Shown: one piece after another, positions 45,534-55,769 of the stretch
Layout: each line of letters opens with the position of its first letter
How positions within the stretch are numbered: position 1 is the stretch's first letter
Origin: Flectobacillus rivi
GTDB lineage: Bacteria; Bacteroidota; Bacteroidia; Cytophagales; Spirosomataceae
Reading direction: 5' to 3'
Length of the DNA stretch: 64,000 nucleotides
Assembly (NCBI RefSeq): GCF_030056655.1
Contig: NZ_JASHIE010000023.1
Span: forward strand, 1 to 64,000
Program-made: the position numbers and the translations under genes
The notes under the pieces: generated by a model
The model's input: only the letters and a program-made list of their open reading frames with translations
Told to the model about the DNA's origin: nothing
Database searches by the model: none

Positions 45534-46952
45534 ATGACGACAGATTTTGATGTAATTGTGGTGGGTTCGGGACCAAACGGATTGGCAGCAGCGGTTAATC
45601 TACAGCTCAAAGGTTTATCGGTGCTGTTGATTGAGTCGAAGTCAACAATAGGAGGGGGCTTGCGAACGGCAGAACTAACGTTGCCAGGTTTCAAACATGA
45701 TATTTGCTCGGCGATACATCCTTTGGGAATAGCTTCACCGTTTTTCAATACCCTTTCATTGAATAGATACGGGCTTCAGTTTATAGAACCAACCGTAGCA
45801 GCAGCTCATCCATTAGACAATGGGAAATCCGCCATTTTGACAAAAGATATCCAAGAAACGGCTTCAAGACTGGGTATTGATCGTGACAATTACCTTCGTT
45901 TAATAGCACCAATCGTGCAAGACTGGAATGCTATTTTACCTGATATACTGGCGCCTTTTCATTTTCCTAAAAATCCTATTAAGTACAGTCAGTTTGGACT
46001 CAAAGCACTTTGGTCGGCAAGTCATATCTCTAAAAGATTTGAAACCAGTGAGGCAAAGGCCTTATGGGCAGGCATGGCAGCGCATGCCATTCAGCCACTT
46101 GAAAACTTAACTACTTCGGCGATTGGGTTAGTCTTATTGGCGGCAGCCCATAAAGTAAATTGGGCTATTCCGAAAGGAGGCTCGCAGGCAATTGCGAATG
46201 CGCTGACTTCTTGCTTTTTGAGTAATGGAGGAAGTATTCAAACTGATTTCCATGTAAAATCTTTAGGACAATTGCCCTCAGCCAAAGCTATTATTTTTGA
46301 CGTTACTCCTCGCCAGTTGCTACAAATTGCAGGGTATACATTTTCAAATATCTATAAATGGCAACTCGAAAAGTATCGCTATGGAATGGGCGTGTTTAAG
46401 GTAGATTGGGCTATTGACGGACAAGTACCGTTTACGGATGAGAAAACACGTCATGCAGGGACAGTACATATTGGTAATACTTTTGCTGAAATTGCTCATT
46501 CAGAAGCTCGAACCGCTCGTGGTGAACACCAAGAAAAGCCCTTTGTTTTATTAGCACAACAGGGTGTTTATGACACCAGTCGAGCACCCGAAGGAAAGCA
46601 AGCTTTGTGGGGATATTGTCACGTGCCACATGGCTCAAAACAAGATATGACTGAGGCTATCGAAAAACAAATTGAACGATTTGCGCCAGGTTTTCGAGAG
46701 CGAATTTTGGCTAGACATGCTTTTAATACCGAGCAATTAGAATCCTACAATCCCAATTATATTGGTGGCGACATCAACGGCGGAATCATCGACTGGCGAC
46801 AGCTTTTTACACGACCAGCCCTTAAAAGCTCCCCTTACCGAACCTCAACTAAAGGTTTATACATCTGTTCATCATCGACACCGCCAGGTGGGGGCGTACA
46901 TGGCATGTGTGGTTACCATGCATCTGAGCGAGTTTTTAAGGATTTGTTTTAG
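45534..46952 (+). CDS. NAD(P)/FAD-dependent oxidoreductase (phytoene desaturase-like)
   Basis: 472 residues. I use the ATG at 45534 instead of the TTG at 45507 because the Rossmann motif VVGSGPNGLAAA then starts about eight residues in. The second FAD motif is near the end (PPGGGVHGMCGYHAS). It resembles CrtI/retinol-saturase-type amine or alkene oxidoreductases. The substrate is unknown. It sits between the sulfite dehydrogenase and an anion symporter in the same direction. Confidence 0.85.
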   Translation: MTTDFDVIVVGSGPNGLAAAVNLQLKGLSVLLIESKSTIGGGLRTAELTLPGFKHDICSAIHPLGIASPFFNTLSLNRYGLQFIEPTVAAAHPLDNGKSAILTKDIQETASRLGIDRDNYLRLIAPIVQDWNAILPDILAPFHFPKNPIKYSQFGLKALWSASHISKRFETSEAKALWAGMAAHAIQPLENLTTSAIGLVLLAAAHKVNWAIPKGGSQAIANALTSCFLSNGGSIQTDFHVKSLGQLPSAKAIIFDVTPRQLLQIAGYTFSNIYKWQLEKYRYGMGVFKVDWAIDGQVPFTDEKTRHAGTVHIGNTFAEIAHSEARTARGEHQEKPFVLLAQQGVYDTSRAPEGKQALWGYCHVPHGSKQDMTEAIEKQIERFAPGFRERILARHAFNTEQLESYNPNYIGGDINGGIIDWRQLFTRPALKSSPYRTSTKGLYICSSSTPPGGGVHGMCGYHASERVFKDLF

Positions 46953-47008
46953 TCATTTTTCTTTACACTTCATTTATAGTAGCATTTCTATAAATCTGAT
47001 TTCAAGCT

Positions 47009-48448
47009 ATGTTGTTTTCTAAAAAAAATATATTGCTTCTCATTGGTCCTGTACTATTTTTGACATTGGCTTATGGTAATTTGTTGCCATTTAATCATGA
47101 AGTTAGCAAGGTTATTGGAGTGGCAACATGGATGCTTATATGGTGGATTTCAGAAATTGTTGATTTACCCGTTACGGCGCTGTTGCCGATTGTCATCTTT
47201 CCGAGCTTTGGTATTTTAGATCTCGCCACCACGGCAAGCAATTATTCTAATGCAACTATCTTACTTTTTCTATCAGGTTTTGTATTTGCTTTGGCTATTG
47301 AAAAACACAAACTTCATGAGCGTATCGCCCTACACATCATTCGATGGATAGGAACATCCTCCAATAGAGTTGTGCTTGGTTTTATGGTAGCTACAGCCTT
47401 TATCAGTATGTGGGTAAATAATACAGCCGCCGCACTACTGATGTTTCCGATAGCCACTTCCGTATTGTCAATATTACAGCAATCCATTACTAGCGAATCT
47501 AGCCAAAAGGAGTTTGTCCTTATGTCAAAAGCGCTTTTGTTGGGCTTAGCATATAGTGCTTCTATCGGAGGTACTGCCACACCTATTGGAACACCAACCA
47601 ACGCCGTATTGACGGGATATTTCAACGAAAAACTACATACAAGTTTAGCTTTTGGTAATTGGCTACTCATCGGACTACCACTAGCCAGTATTATGACCTT
47701 TATGGCTTATTTTATTTTGACAAGGCTCGTCTTTAAGTCCAGAGTAGCTCAACTACCTGAGTTAACACAAATCATTAATCATAAGATAACAGAGCTTGGA
47801 AAAATCACCTTTCCAGAAATCGTAGTTATCACGGTATTCTTGTTAACAACCGCAGCTTGGATTTTAAGAGTTGTACTGATAAAATTACCTGCACTTGCAT
47901 TTCTTAACGATACAATCATTGGGGTTTCGGGCGCTATTATTTTATTTATAGTACCGCATCCAGCATCAAAAGATCAATACATTTTTGTTTGGAAGGATAT
48001 GCAAAAGCTTCCTTGGGGTATTTTATTTATGATAGGAGGTGGTTTGGCATTGGCTAAAACCCTGGAGTCATCGGGTATTGTTCAGTTGATTGCCAATTCA
48101 GTAAAAAACTCAGGAATAAACAATGGATTAATTGTTCTGATATTGGTTGTAGGTATTACGTTATTGTTAAAAACAGTAATAGCCAACACTGCACTCGCCA
48201 CTATTCTTATACCAATGGTAATAGGCATAGCAAACGCATCAGATATAGATCCAATCATGCTAGGAGCGCCTACGACCTTTGCTGCAAGTTTTGCTTTTAT
48301 ATTACCCATGTCAACTCCGCCAAATGCTATCGTACTGACACTAGGTCATATTCATGTCAAAGATATGATGAAGGCTGGTATAGCCATTTCACTCATTGGC
48401 TATTTGTTATTAATTTCACTCAATGGGTTTTATAGAGTTATGCTGTAG
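47009..48448 (+). CDS. SLC13/DASS-type sodium-coupled anion symporter
   Basis: 479 residues with ~11-12 membrane helices. The two characteristic re-entrant hairpin motifs are seen: MWVNNTAAALLMFPIA (SNT-like) and IGGTATPIGTPTNAVL, plus the second-half equivalent ANTALATILIPMVI with MSTPPNAIVL. Family substrates include sulfate, succinate and citrate. Beside a sulfite dehydrogenase, sulfate is a good guess for transport (inference). Confidence 0.87.
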   Translation: MLFSKKNILLLIGPVLFLTLAYGNLLPFNHEVSKVIGVATWMLIWWISEIVDLPVTALLPIVIFPSFGILDLATTASNYSNATILLFLSGFVFALAIEKHKLHERIALHIIRWIGTSSNRVVLGFMVATAFISMWVNNTAAALLMFPIATSVLSILQQSITSESSQKEFVLMSKALLLGLAYSASIGGTATPIGTPTNAVLTGYFNEKLHTSLAFGNWLLIGLPLASIMTFMAYFILTRLVFKSRVAQLPELTQIINHKITELGKITFPEIVVITVFLLTTAAWILRVVLIKLPALAFLNDTIIGVSGAIILFIVPHPASKDQYIFVWKDMQKLPWGILFMIGGGLALAKTLESSGIVQLIANSVKNSGINNGLIVLILVVGITLLLKTVIANTALATILIPMVIGIANASDIDPIMLGAPTTFAASFAFILPMSTPPNAIVLTLGHIHVKDMMKAGIAISLIGYLLLISLNGFYRVML

Positions 48449-48504
48449 GACACAAACTTATTTATTATTTCATTCAAATTACCTAAAGCTATCAACACAT
48501 TTTT

Positions 48505-49368
48505 ATGAAAAAAGCTGTAATCATTTTAGTATCTCTCATCTTACTGTTTATAAACGAAGCATTCTCACAAAACATCAGTAGTACCATTGGACCCGATAAA
48601 GGAGCCTTGGTTATAGTTGGTGGTGGGAAAGTCCCCGCCGAAATTTGGGCTAAATTCATAGAGTTAGCAGGAGGGGAAACTGCCAATATCGTTGTCATTC
48701 CAACGGCCTTGGGTGACTCAGCAATCCAAGCTTCCAAAGGCGTTTTTCCTGAAAAAGATTTACTTGAAAAATTTGGCGTAGGGAAAGTTACCATTTTACA
48801 TACCACCAACCCACAAGAAGCCAATACTGAAGCTTTTATTAAACCTATCAAAGCTGCTACTGGAGTGTGGTTTGTTCGAGGACGCCAATGGCGATTAGCA
48901 GACTCTTATCTGAATACGTTAACACATAAAGAGTTGCTTAAGGTATTAGATCGCAACGGGGTAATAGGAGGTACATCTGCTGGAGCTACCATTCAAGGCT
49001 CATTTTTATTGAGAGGCGATACCAAAGTAAATACTATCCTAGAAGGCGACCATACAAAAGGTCTTGATTTTATACATCAGGTGGCTATTGACCAACACAT
49101 ACTACCTCGAAATAGACAGTTTGACTTGATTCCTGTCATCAAAAAACATCCCGAACTCCTAGGTATAGGAATCGATGAAAGTACGGCGATTGTAGTCAAA
49201 AAAAATCAATTTGAGGTAATTGGTAATTCGGTAGTCGCCATTTATGACATCGCAAATATTCAAGGAAATACTAATAATCCTTCTAATGAGTCTGGTAATG
49301 GAGGCGCTTTCTTTTTTGTAAGTAAAGGTCAAAAATTTGACTTGAAAAATAGAAAGATAGTGAAGTAA
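48505..49368 (+). CDS. Cyanophycinase-like peptidase (S51), secreted
   Basis: 287 residues with signal peptide (ends AFSQN). Nucleophile Ser158 sits in GGTSAGATIQG, the S51 elbow. The segment WFVRGRQWRLAD precedes it. S51 enzymes hydrolyse beta-aspartyl or similar peptides. There is no cyanophycin synthetase in view, so the extracellular substrate is open. It is the last rightward gene before the bidirectional terminator at 49482. Confidence 0.87.
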   Translation: MKKAVIILVSLILLFINEAFSQNISSTIGPDKGALVIVGGGKVPAEIWAKFIELAGGETANIVVIPTALGDSAIQASKGVFPEKDLLEKFGVGKVTILHTTNPQEANTEAFIKPIKAATGVWFVRGRQWRLADSYLNTLTHKELLKVLDRNGVIGGTSAGATIQGSFLLRGDTKVNTILEGDHTKGLDFIHQVAIDQHILPRNRQFDLIPVIKKHPELLGIGIDESTAIVVKKNQFEVIGNSVVAIYDIANIQGNTNNPSNESGNGGAFFFVSKGQKFDLKNRKIVK

Positions 49369-49481
49369 TGATAAACAAAGCTTAAAGCAGATTAATGCAA
49401 AATAAAATAATCCTTTCAAGATATCTTATCCAGTCTTGATTATTCATCACATAAGCTACTAAATATCAATTCATAACCTAC

Positions 49482-49516
49482 AAAAAAGCCTGATCGAGAA
49501 ACTCAATCAGGCTTTT
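49482..49516. terminator. Bidirectional terminator between convergent genes
   Basis: AAAAAGCCTGAT pairs with ATCAGGCTTTTT, with an inner GAG/CTC pair around an AAA loop. Symmetric A- and T-tracts serve both the rightward peptidase gene and the leftward DUF4397 gene. Confidence 0.88.
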
Positions 49517-49520
49517 TAAT

Positions 49521-50291
49521 TTAATTGTGCGAGATACTATTTAGGGTTAAGTTGTTTTCTGTTGTACCACTCAGATAGATGGTATATATTTTACCTGACT
49601 GAACGGTTATGGATTTCTGTAAAAGGCTTAATGCTGTACTTCCTGCGCTCAAAGAGAAGTTTAATGTTCCTGCGTCCACACTCACGAAAGGTCCTAACGA
49701 ATAGGCATTTAAACCTGTTCCCGAAATAATGGAATTGCCAGCTCTACCATAGGCGATACTATTGAAAAGTATGTTGTTATTGGCTTGTACCTGAACATCG
49801 TTGACGTTGGGTGCCAAATGAACAAATCTTACTTTTGCCTTTCCTGAAGCGGGTGCCTGCAAATCATCGTAAAATAGAATCAAGGAATCAGCCGTTGATG
49901 ATTTCTTTTTTCTGACAGCAAAAACAGTATGATAATAGTCTGGAATAGGTCCATTGGGCCCTCCAGACGCACCGAAAGTCGCCGCATTCCCAAACTGTGT
50001 TGATGCTTTTAGCGTTGTACTTGTACCTTCGGAAAAGCTAATTTGTACATCACCAAATATGGTGTTTATGTAATCCGTAGCCTGATTTGCCGAAACAGTG
50101 TTGGTAGTGACTTTGGTAATGTATGTCCAAAAATGGATAGGAGTGGTGGTATTTCGGGCATTTACAAATCGGATTTTGGCTGACAATGGCGTTCCTTCTT
50201 CTTGAAAATCAAGGTATGATTTTTTACAAGAATTCAAAAAAAGCATAGACAGCGCAGCGAGAATCCAAATATATTTTTGTCGAATAATCAT
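49521..50291 (-). CDS. DUF4397 lipoprotein
   Basis: 256 residues with a lipobox (FLNSCKKSYLD, Cys about residue 22). Two beta-sandwich repeats are seen (~38-130 and ~150-250). The second (AKVRFVHLAPNVNDVQVQANN) is the DUF4397 signature. Function unknown: probably a cell-surface partner of the TonB receptor encoded 63 nt upstream. Confidence 0.82.
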   Translation of the reverse strand: MIIRQKYIWILAALSMLFLNSCKKSYLDFQEEGTPLSAKIRFVNARNTTTPIHFWTYITKVTTNTVSANQATDYINTIFGDVQISFSEGTSTTLKASTQFGNAATFGASGGPNGPIPDYYHTVFAVRKKKSSTADSLILFYDDLQAPASGKAKVRFVHLAPNVNDVQVQANNNILFNSIAYGRAGNSIISGTGLNAYSLGPFVSVDAGTLNFSLSAGSTALSLLQKSITVQSGKIYTIYLSGTTENNLTLNSISHN

Positions 50292-50354
50292 ATTGAATAA
50301 ATTAAGTAAAATCGTTTTTTATGAAAAAGTAAGTAAAACAGCGTGACGGAATAA

Positions 50355-53102
50355 TTAGAATGTTGCGGCAAGACGAATGAAAGCACGACCACCTGTTGAC
50401 ACAAACTGTCCACCTCCAGGCGTGGCAATACGACGACCAGCTACTAATTGATCAGTATAGTCTGCTAGAACGTTGAAAACATTGTTAACCCCTGCTGTCA
50501 CCTGAATAGTTGGTGATAATTTATAACCAGCTGATAAATCAGTAATCCATTTTGGACTAAAGTTTTGATAGAAAATATTCCCGCCACCAAAGTTTGTCGC
50601 TACGTTTACGTCTCCGAAATACACCGTTCTAAGTAAAAAATTCCAGCGATTAATGGCATAAAGTGCTTGCAGACTAATTTTCTTTTGTGGAATAGAAGAC
50701 TCTATACGTACTTTTTCAGTAGGACTTACAATCACATCCACGAAACTTTCAAGTCCTTTTGGCGTATTGATTTTTCGAATTTCATTTTTTCCAAAGTTTG
50801 CCGCCGCGGTAAATGTAAAATTACCAGTACCAATTTGTGCTTTGTAATTGGCGGTAATATCAATTCCTTGTGTACGAGAGTTTACAGCATTATAGAAAAA
50901 GTTAGCTTGATTGGCTCCAGTAGCAGTAAAAGCAGCTTTTAAATCAGCAGGTAAGTTGCTGGCGGTTGAGCTAAAATTTCCCGTTTGGATAATTCTGTCA
51001 TCAATATCAATAGAGTAGGCATCCACCGACAATTCTATATTTCTGCTTGCTTTCGAAGTAAAACCAAGGGTATATCCTCTTGATTTTTCAGGTGTTAAAC
51101 TTGGAATACCCAAGGCTCTAGCCGCAGCACTCACGTTAGATGCCGTTAGAATATCAACCCCAACTCCACCTAAAAATGAAGTAGATACAGCAGTGTAATA
51201 AAATTGAGCTAAATCTGGCGCTCTAAAACCACTACTCACTGAACCTCGGAGCGCCAACCACCGAGCAAATTGATAACGTGTCGCAGCTTTTCCTGTAAAT
51301 ACACTCCCAAAATCTGAGAAGTTTTCAACTCTCACAGCTCCTGATAAAGTCCACTCAGGTGTAATGTTTGCCTCTAAATCTAAGTAAGCCGAAATAATAG
51401 AACGCGTCACATTGGTTTCGCTTTCAGGCCTGAAACCCGGGTAAATTTGAGCACCTGCAGCTGTTCCATTCAGCGCTGTTTGTCCAACCTCCTGTAAATA
51501 AGGAATACCCAAATAGGTTGTATCTACATCATAAATAGTTCGGGTATCGGCCTTGATATATGAATTAGGTTCTCCTTTTTGTATGTAATAAGTTTCGGCT
51601 CTGTATTGCGTACCAAAGGCAATATTTAACCCGTGTAAGATTTTGTCAAAATATTGAATAAAATCTAAACTGGTTGTATTCTGACTAGCGCCATAAGCAC
51701 CTGCGAAAAAGTTTTTAGGTGTTTTTAGCCCCAAACTTGCATTTAAAGAATGTGTAACTCGATTGGTAAAGCTATTACCCCCATAAACATTCGAAAAGTC
51801 TACGTTCCATCCTTTTACTTTTCCACGAAGTCCTACGGCAAGAGATTTATCTAAAATTCCCATTTCAATGGCAGGCAAAAAGCCATCAGGATAGATAAAA
51901 GTATTGTTACGAGTACCCCATCCTGGCAATCGACGAACGGCGGTAAACTCTGAATTACGATAACTCAAACCTCCGAAGGCATAAAATTCGGCGCCATTGG
52001 TCAATGGTAATGCGGTATTGAAGAAAACCAAAGCATCTTTCTGACGGTTTGGACCACTTCTTTGATTAAAATCTTTACGTGTCAAACCCCTTGAAGCAAG
52101 AATAGCTTCGTCGATTTCTTTGGTATAAATGGCATCATAATCTCTTACGCCTGCACCGCCGCCATAAATAGGACCTGTGTAAAGTCCATTATTACCACCA
52201 CCAACGGGTTCCGCAATTCCTTGTGTGCCAAACTCGGCGGTAAGGTTGATAAACCCACCTTTTTCCCCTGTTTTCAAGCCATAGTTAATATTGCTTCGGG
52301 TATATTCGCCATCTCCTGAATAGCGAACACCTCCTGTTGTACTCACCAATAAATTATCCGTATTTTTCTTCAAAACAATGTTAATTACCCCAGCTATGGC
52401 GTCTGAACCATACTGTGCCGCTGCTCCATCACGGAGTACCTCTATACGTTCAATAGACGCCGTAGGAATAGCATTGAGGTCATAGCCTGTAGAGCCATTC
52501 CCATTTCCTCCAAAATTGATATTGGAGCTTTTATGTCTTCTTTTTCCATTGACTAATACTAATACTTGGTCAACAGATAAGCCTCGTAATTGTGCTAAGT
52601 TGGTAGCACTCGAAGCATCGCCACCACTACTTTCGGCTGAGTGAAAAGAAGGGGCAACATATTGTAAGATTTGCGTAACGGTAACTTGCGGAGCAGATTC
52701 TTGCAACTGTCTGATATTAACGACATCTACAGGTACAGGAGAATCAAGTTTGGTACGATTGGCATTGCGAGAACCTACTACCTGAACCTCGCCTAAAGTA
52801 TTAATAGCAGGCTGAAGAGATACATTTACTTCACCTGAAGGCGGTATTGCAACCTCTTGGGACTGATAGCCAATAAATGAAAATACTAAAGTGGTTCCTT
52901 TTTGAAAACTTAGTTTAAAAGTTCCTGTGGGTGTGGTGGTTGTGCCTGTATTGGTGCCTTTTACGATTACTGAGACACCAATTAAAGGTGATTTATCTTC
53001 CTGAGCGGTTACTTTTCCTATAACAATTCTTTGTTGTCCAAAAATCTTGCTTATACTAAACAAGGATAAAAGTATAAAGAGTAAAGTAGTATTTTGTTTC
53101 AT
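50355..53102 (-). CDS. TonB-dependent receptor (FecA/BtuB-like, not SusC)
   Basis: 915 residues: signal peptide (ends IFGQ), carboxypeptidase-regulatory-like domain (~25-110), plug (~120-245, IERIEVLRDGAAAQYGSDA) and a barrel ending RAFIRLAATF. No SusD follows. The plug sequence GSRNANRTKLDSPVPVDVVN is typical for siderophore/cobalamin-class receptors. Its position in a leftward run headed by a possible SAM riboswitch suggests uptake of a sulfur-containing or metal-complexed compound (inference). Confidence 0.9.
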   Translation of the reverse strand: MKQNTTLLFILLSLFSISKIFGQQRIVIGKVTAQEDKSPLIGVSVIVKGTNTGTTTTPTGTFKLSFQKGTTLVFSFIGYQSQEVAIPPSGEVNVSLQPAINTLGEVQVVGSRNANRTKLDSPVPVDVVNIRQLQESAPQVTVTQILQYVAPSFHSAESSGGDASSATNLAQLRGLSVDQVLVLVNGKRRHKSSNINFGGNGNGSTGYDLNAIPTASIERIEVLRDGAAAQYGSDAIAGVINIVLKKNTDNLLVSTTGGVRYSGDGEYTRSNINYGLKTGEKGGFINLTAEFGTQGIAEPVGGGNNGLYTGPIYGGGAGVRDYDAIYTKEIDEAILASRGLTRKDFNQRSGPNRQKDALVFFNTALPLTNGAEFYAFGGLSYRNSEFTAVRRLPGWGTRNNTFIYPDGFLPAIEMGILDKSLAVGLRGKVKGWNVDFSNVYGGNSFTNRVTHSLNASLGLKTPKNFFAGAYGASQNTTSLDFIQYFDKILHGLNIAFGTQYRAETYYIQKGEPNSYIKADTRTIYDVDTTYLGIPYLQEVGQTALNGTAAGAQIYPGFRPESETNVTRSIISAYLDLEANITPEWTLSGAVRVENFSDFGSVFTGKAATRYQFARWLALRGSVSSGFRAPDLAQFYYTAVSTSFLGGVGVDILTASNVSAAARALGIPSLTPEKSRGYTLGFTSKASRNIELSVDAYSIDIDDRIIQTGNFSSTASNLPADLKAAFTATGANQANFFYNAVNSRTQGIDITANYKAQIGTGNFTFTAAANFGKNEIRKINTPKGLESFVDVIVSPTEKVRIESSIPQKKISLQALYAINRWNFLLRTVYFGDVNVATNFGGGNIFYQNFSPKWITDLSAGYKLSPTIQVTAGVNNVFNVLADYTDQLVAGRRIATPGGGQFVSTGGRAFIRLAATF

Positions 53103-53195
53103 TAATAATGTGTTTTAGAGCGAAAAATAGCATACAGGTAAAGAAGCTAGCGATTGCTTTTAATCTTTATGAATTACCTCTTTACCCGTATCCAT

Positions 53196-54506
53196 CTATT
53201 TTTTTATACTTGCAGTTGTGATAGTTGAGTTTTCATAAGGATTAGGCTCAGCAATCAAACCATCGAGGAGTTTGTTGAATTTTTTCGTGTACTGTTTAAA
53301 ATATTTTCCTGTGACTTCGCCTGTATATCCTGTATAAATTTCACGAACATCACCATTTCTATCGATGATGATAGTAGTAGGAAAAGCAGCCATACGGTTG
53401 AGTGCTGCTAGTTTTTCGGTGGCGACTTTTTTATCGGCAATACCTCCAAAAACAATATCATATTCAATGTTGAAGAAATCACGAAGCTTGCCTAAGGTAT
53501 ATTTGGCATAGTTTAAATCATCTTTTTGCTCAAACCCAATGGCAATAGCTTCGACACCTCGTTGCTTGTTGGCTTTGTACCAAGGGGCCAAAAAGCGAGT
53601 TTGGTCGGTGCAATTGGGACACCATGTGCCTATAATTTCGACAATAACCACTTTCCCTTTGTATTTGTCATCACTTAGCGAAACAGGTTTGCCGTTGAGG
53701 TCAGGAAACGTAAAATCAAGCTTTTTGTATCCTTCCTTCAAAAAGGTAAGTTTGTAAGGATCAGGCAATTCTACCTTATTATCTTTACTAGCTTCAAACT
53801 TTTGAGTCACATAAATACCGAAACTGATCTCGCCATCGCTAATGGTTTTTAAATCAGGATTGATTGTGCCTTTTATCGCTACGGGACTCGGTCCTGTGAA
53901 ACCCGAAAGTTTAAATTCATTTCCCTGAATAGTACCTTCTAATTCACGTGTGTCGCCCACTACAGTCATGAGTACTCCTGTCAGTTTGTTGCCTTTCTGT
54001 TCAAGTATCGCTACCGAATTGGCAGCATTGGGATCTTTACTAATGATTTTTACATTCCATTTTCCTGAGAGATTTGTAGCAGGTTTGATATTTTGACTAG
54101 GGTCGACATGACGATAAGTTTTACCAAATTCGGCTTCAAAAGGGAGTGCATTTCCTCTAAAATTAGGTACAAGACTTTTGTAAACACCTTTAAAATGACC
54201 GTTTTCGTCAACCTTTCCTACTAAAGCCGCATCGTAAGTATTCATTTTTACAAAAATACTATCGCCTGCAATTGTACTAATTTTGAAATCGTCTCTACGA
54301 GTACCATTTAGTAGGGTAAGTGTTGACTCATCAAGTGTTTTTCCTTTGATTTCAAAGTTGAAAGGCACCCTAGTTTCATTGACTTTAAATTCTCCGCGCC
54401 ATCGTCCTTCCTTAAGAACAGGGGATTGATTCGCCAACGAGGGATTCGCTAGACATAGCGATAGAAGGGAGATTTGTAAACCTCCTTTGAGCAATGTGTT
54501 TTTCAT
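53196..54506 (-). CDS. TlpA-like thioredoxin-fold lipid/periplasmic reductase (copy 1)
   Basis: 436 residues. Signal peptide, a beta-rich N-terminal region (~30-255) that also occurs in the second TlpA, and a thioredoxin domain (~265-425) with catalytic WCPNC (GTWCPNCTDQT) and cis-Pro segment AFPTTIIIDR. The role is periplasmic thiol-disulfide exchange, for example in cytochrome c or cuproprotein maturation. The closest relative in the window is the gene at 56982, so this is a tandem-family duplication with YceI, DsbD-N and a peroxidase between. Confidence 0.88.
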   Translation of the reverse strand: MKNTLLKGGLQISLLSLCLANPSLANQSPVLKEGRWRGEFKVNETRVPFNFEIKGKTLDESTLTLLNGTRRDDFKISTIAGDSIFVKMNTYDAALVGKVDENGHFKGVYKSLVPNFRGNALPFEAEFGKTYRHVDPSQNIKPATNLSGKWNVKIISKDPNAANSVAILEQKGNKLTGVLMTVVGDTRELEGTIQGNEFKLSGFTGPSPVAIKGTINPDLKTISDGEISFGIYVTQKFEASKDNKVELPDPYKLTFLKEGYKKLDFTFPDLNGKPVSLSDDKYKGKVVIVEIIGTWCPNCTDQTRFLAPWYKANKQRGVEAIAIGFEQKDDLNYAKYTLGKLRDFFNIEYDIVFGGIADKKVATEKLAALNRMAAFPTTIIIDRNGDVREIYTGYTGEVTGKYFKQYTKKFNKLLDGLIAEPNPYENSTITTASIKK

Positions 54507-54695
54507 AAAAGAGAGAAGGATTTAAAGTCCACCACCACTTAACCATTGGCAAAAGCATATCTGATGGTGGACCGTTTAAGAATTACGAAAAGTTTGGATT
54601 AGAGGCATTGGTCATGATAAACCAAGTGAAACTTGATAATTTCTTTCATGGCAAAGGGGTTTGGATGTTGAACAATATATTGAATTACGAAATTA

Positions 54696-55637
54696 TTATT
54701 TTTTGAATCTGTCGTCTGTCAATGATTTCAGAAACTCCTCAATATCAGCAATTTCCTGCGCACTAAGACCTAGAGGAGTACTCAACGACAAATCACGATT
54801 AATACCATTTTTGACCACTGCATCAGGCTTATTATAATATTCAATCACCTCACGGAGCGTTTTGAACATACCATTGTGCATATATGGTGGTGTTACAGCC
54901 ACATTTCTTAAGCCTGGCACTTTAAAATGTCCTACGTGAGTAGAGTCGCCTGTTATTTTTGAGCGACCCACATCTCGTAGATTTTTTCCATCATACAGTC
55001 CAATATTTTTGAATCTATCAGCTGTAAAGTCCTCACCCGCATGACAATTGGCACAGTTGGCTTTTCCGATGAAAAGTAGTCGCCCACGAATAGCCGACGC
55101 ACTCATAGCCGAATCGTCGCCATTGATATAACGGTCATACGGAGTATTGGCAGTTTCTAGGTTTTTTTGGTAAGCGGCAAGGGCATCGCCCAAGAGTTTT
55201 TCTGTTGGCTGAGATTTATAAATTCTTTTGAACGCTCTACTATATACTTTGTCCTCTTTGAGACGAGCAATTGCTTCTTCAATAGGTAAATTCATTTCTG
55301 TTTTTGAAATAATGGGCTGTATTGCCTGCTCTTCTAATGAGTTGGCTCGACCGTCCCAAAATAAATGTATCCTGCCTGCCAAGTTCATCGCCGAAGGAGT
55401 ATTTCGATCGGTCAGAATGCCATCTACGCCAGGGCTAAACTGTGTGGTATCGGCAAAAGCTAATTCGGGCTTATGGCATGAAGCACAACTAATGGTTTTT
55501 TTAGAAGATAATATGGGATCAAAGAAGAGTTTCTCTCCCAAAGCTACCTTATTGCTAGGTTCGTCGTCTGTTGTATTGAATTGAAAACTCATCAATGCTA
55601 CAGCTATTACCCCAACGATGAAGAGGTATTTTCTCAT
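54696..55637 (-). CDS. Dihaem cytochrome c peroxidase (CcpA/MauG family)
   Basis: 313 residues with signal peptide and two haem sites CASCH (near residue 52) and CANCH (near residue 196), the pattern of bacterial dihaem peroxidases. The segment TPPYMHNGMFKTLREVIEYY contains a distal ligand region. Reduces peroxide in the periplasm, or oxidises a protein substrate if MauG-like. It lies between TlpA copies, whose reductases may help haem attachment. Confidence 0.88.
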   Translation of the reverse strand: MRKYLFIVGVIAVALMSFQFNTTDDEPSNKVALGEKLFFDPILSSKKTISCASCHKPELAFADTTQFSPGVDGILTDRNTPSAMNLAGRIHLFWDGRANSLEEQAIQPIISKTEMNLPIEEAIARLKEDKVYSRAFKRIYKSQPTEKLLGDALAAYQKNLETANTPYDRYINGDDSAMSASAIRGRLLFIGKANCANCHAGEDFTADRFKNIGLYDGKNLRDVGRSKITGDSTHVGHFKVPGLRNVAVTPPYMHNGMFKTLREVIEYYNKPDAVVKNGINRDLSLSTPLGLSAQEIADIEEFLKSLTDDRFKK

Positions 55638-55769
55638 GGCTTAGTTTCTAAATAATTGTCTATAAATCTTTTAGCTGTACGCAATAGGCAAAAAGAAGCT
55701 CGTAATTTTAAATCAACTTGATTGTTGTTAAAGGGAATCTTCAATCAATAAATAGAAGCCTTTATGTGT

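Noticed and set aside
54527..54572. GTCCACCA/TGGTGGAC hairpin between peroxidase and TlpA copy 1, considered as a riboswitch
   Set aside because: Only one stem is present and no known aptamer signature is seen. It is probably an RNA-processing or weak terminator hairpin.
54696..55637. MauG-type role in methylamine dehydrogenase maturation
   Set aside because: No methylamine dehydrogenase genes are nearby. A general dihaem peroxidase is the safer call.
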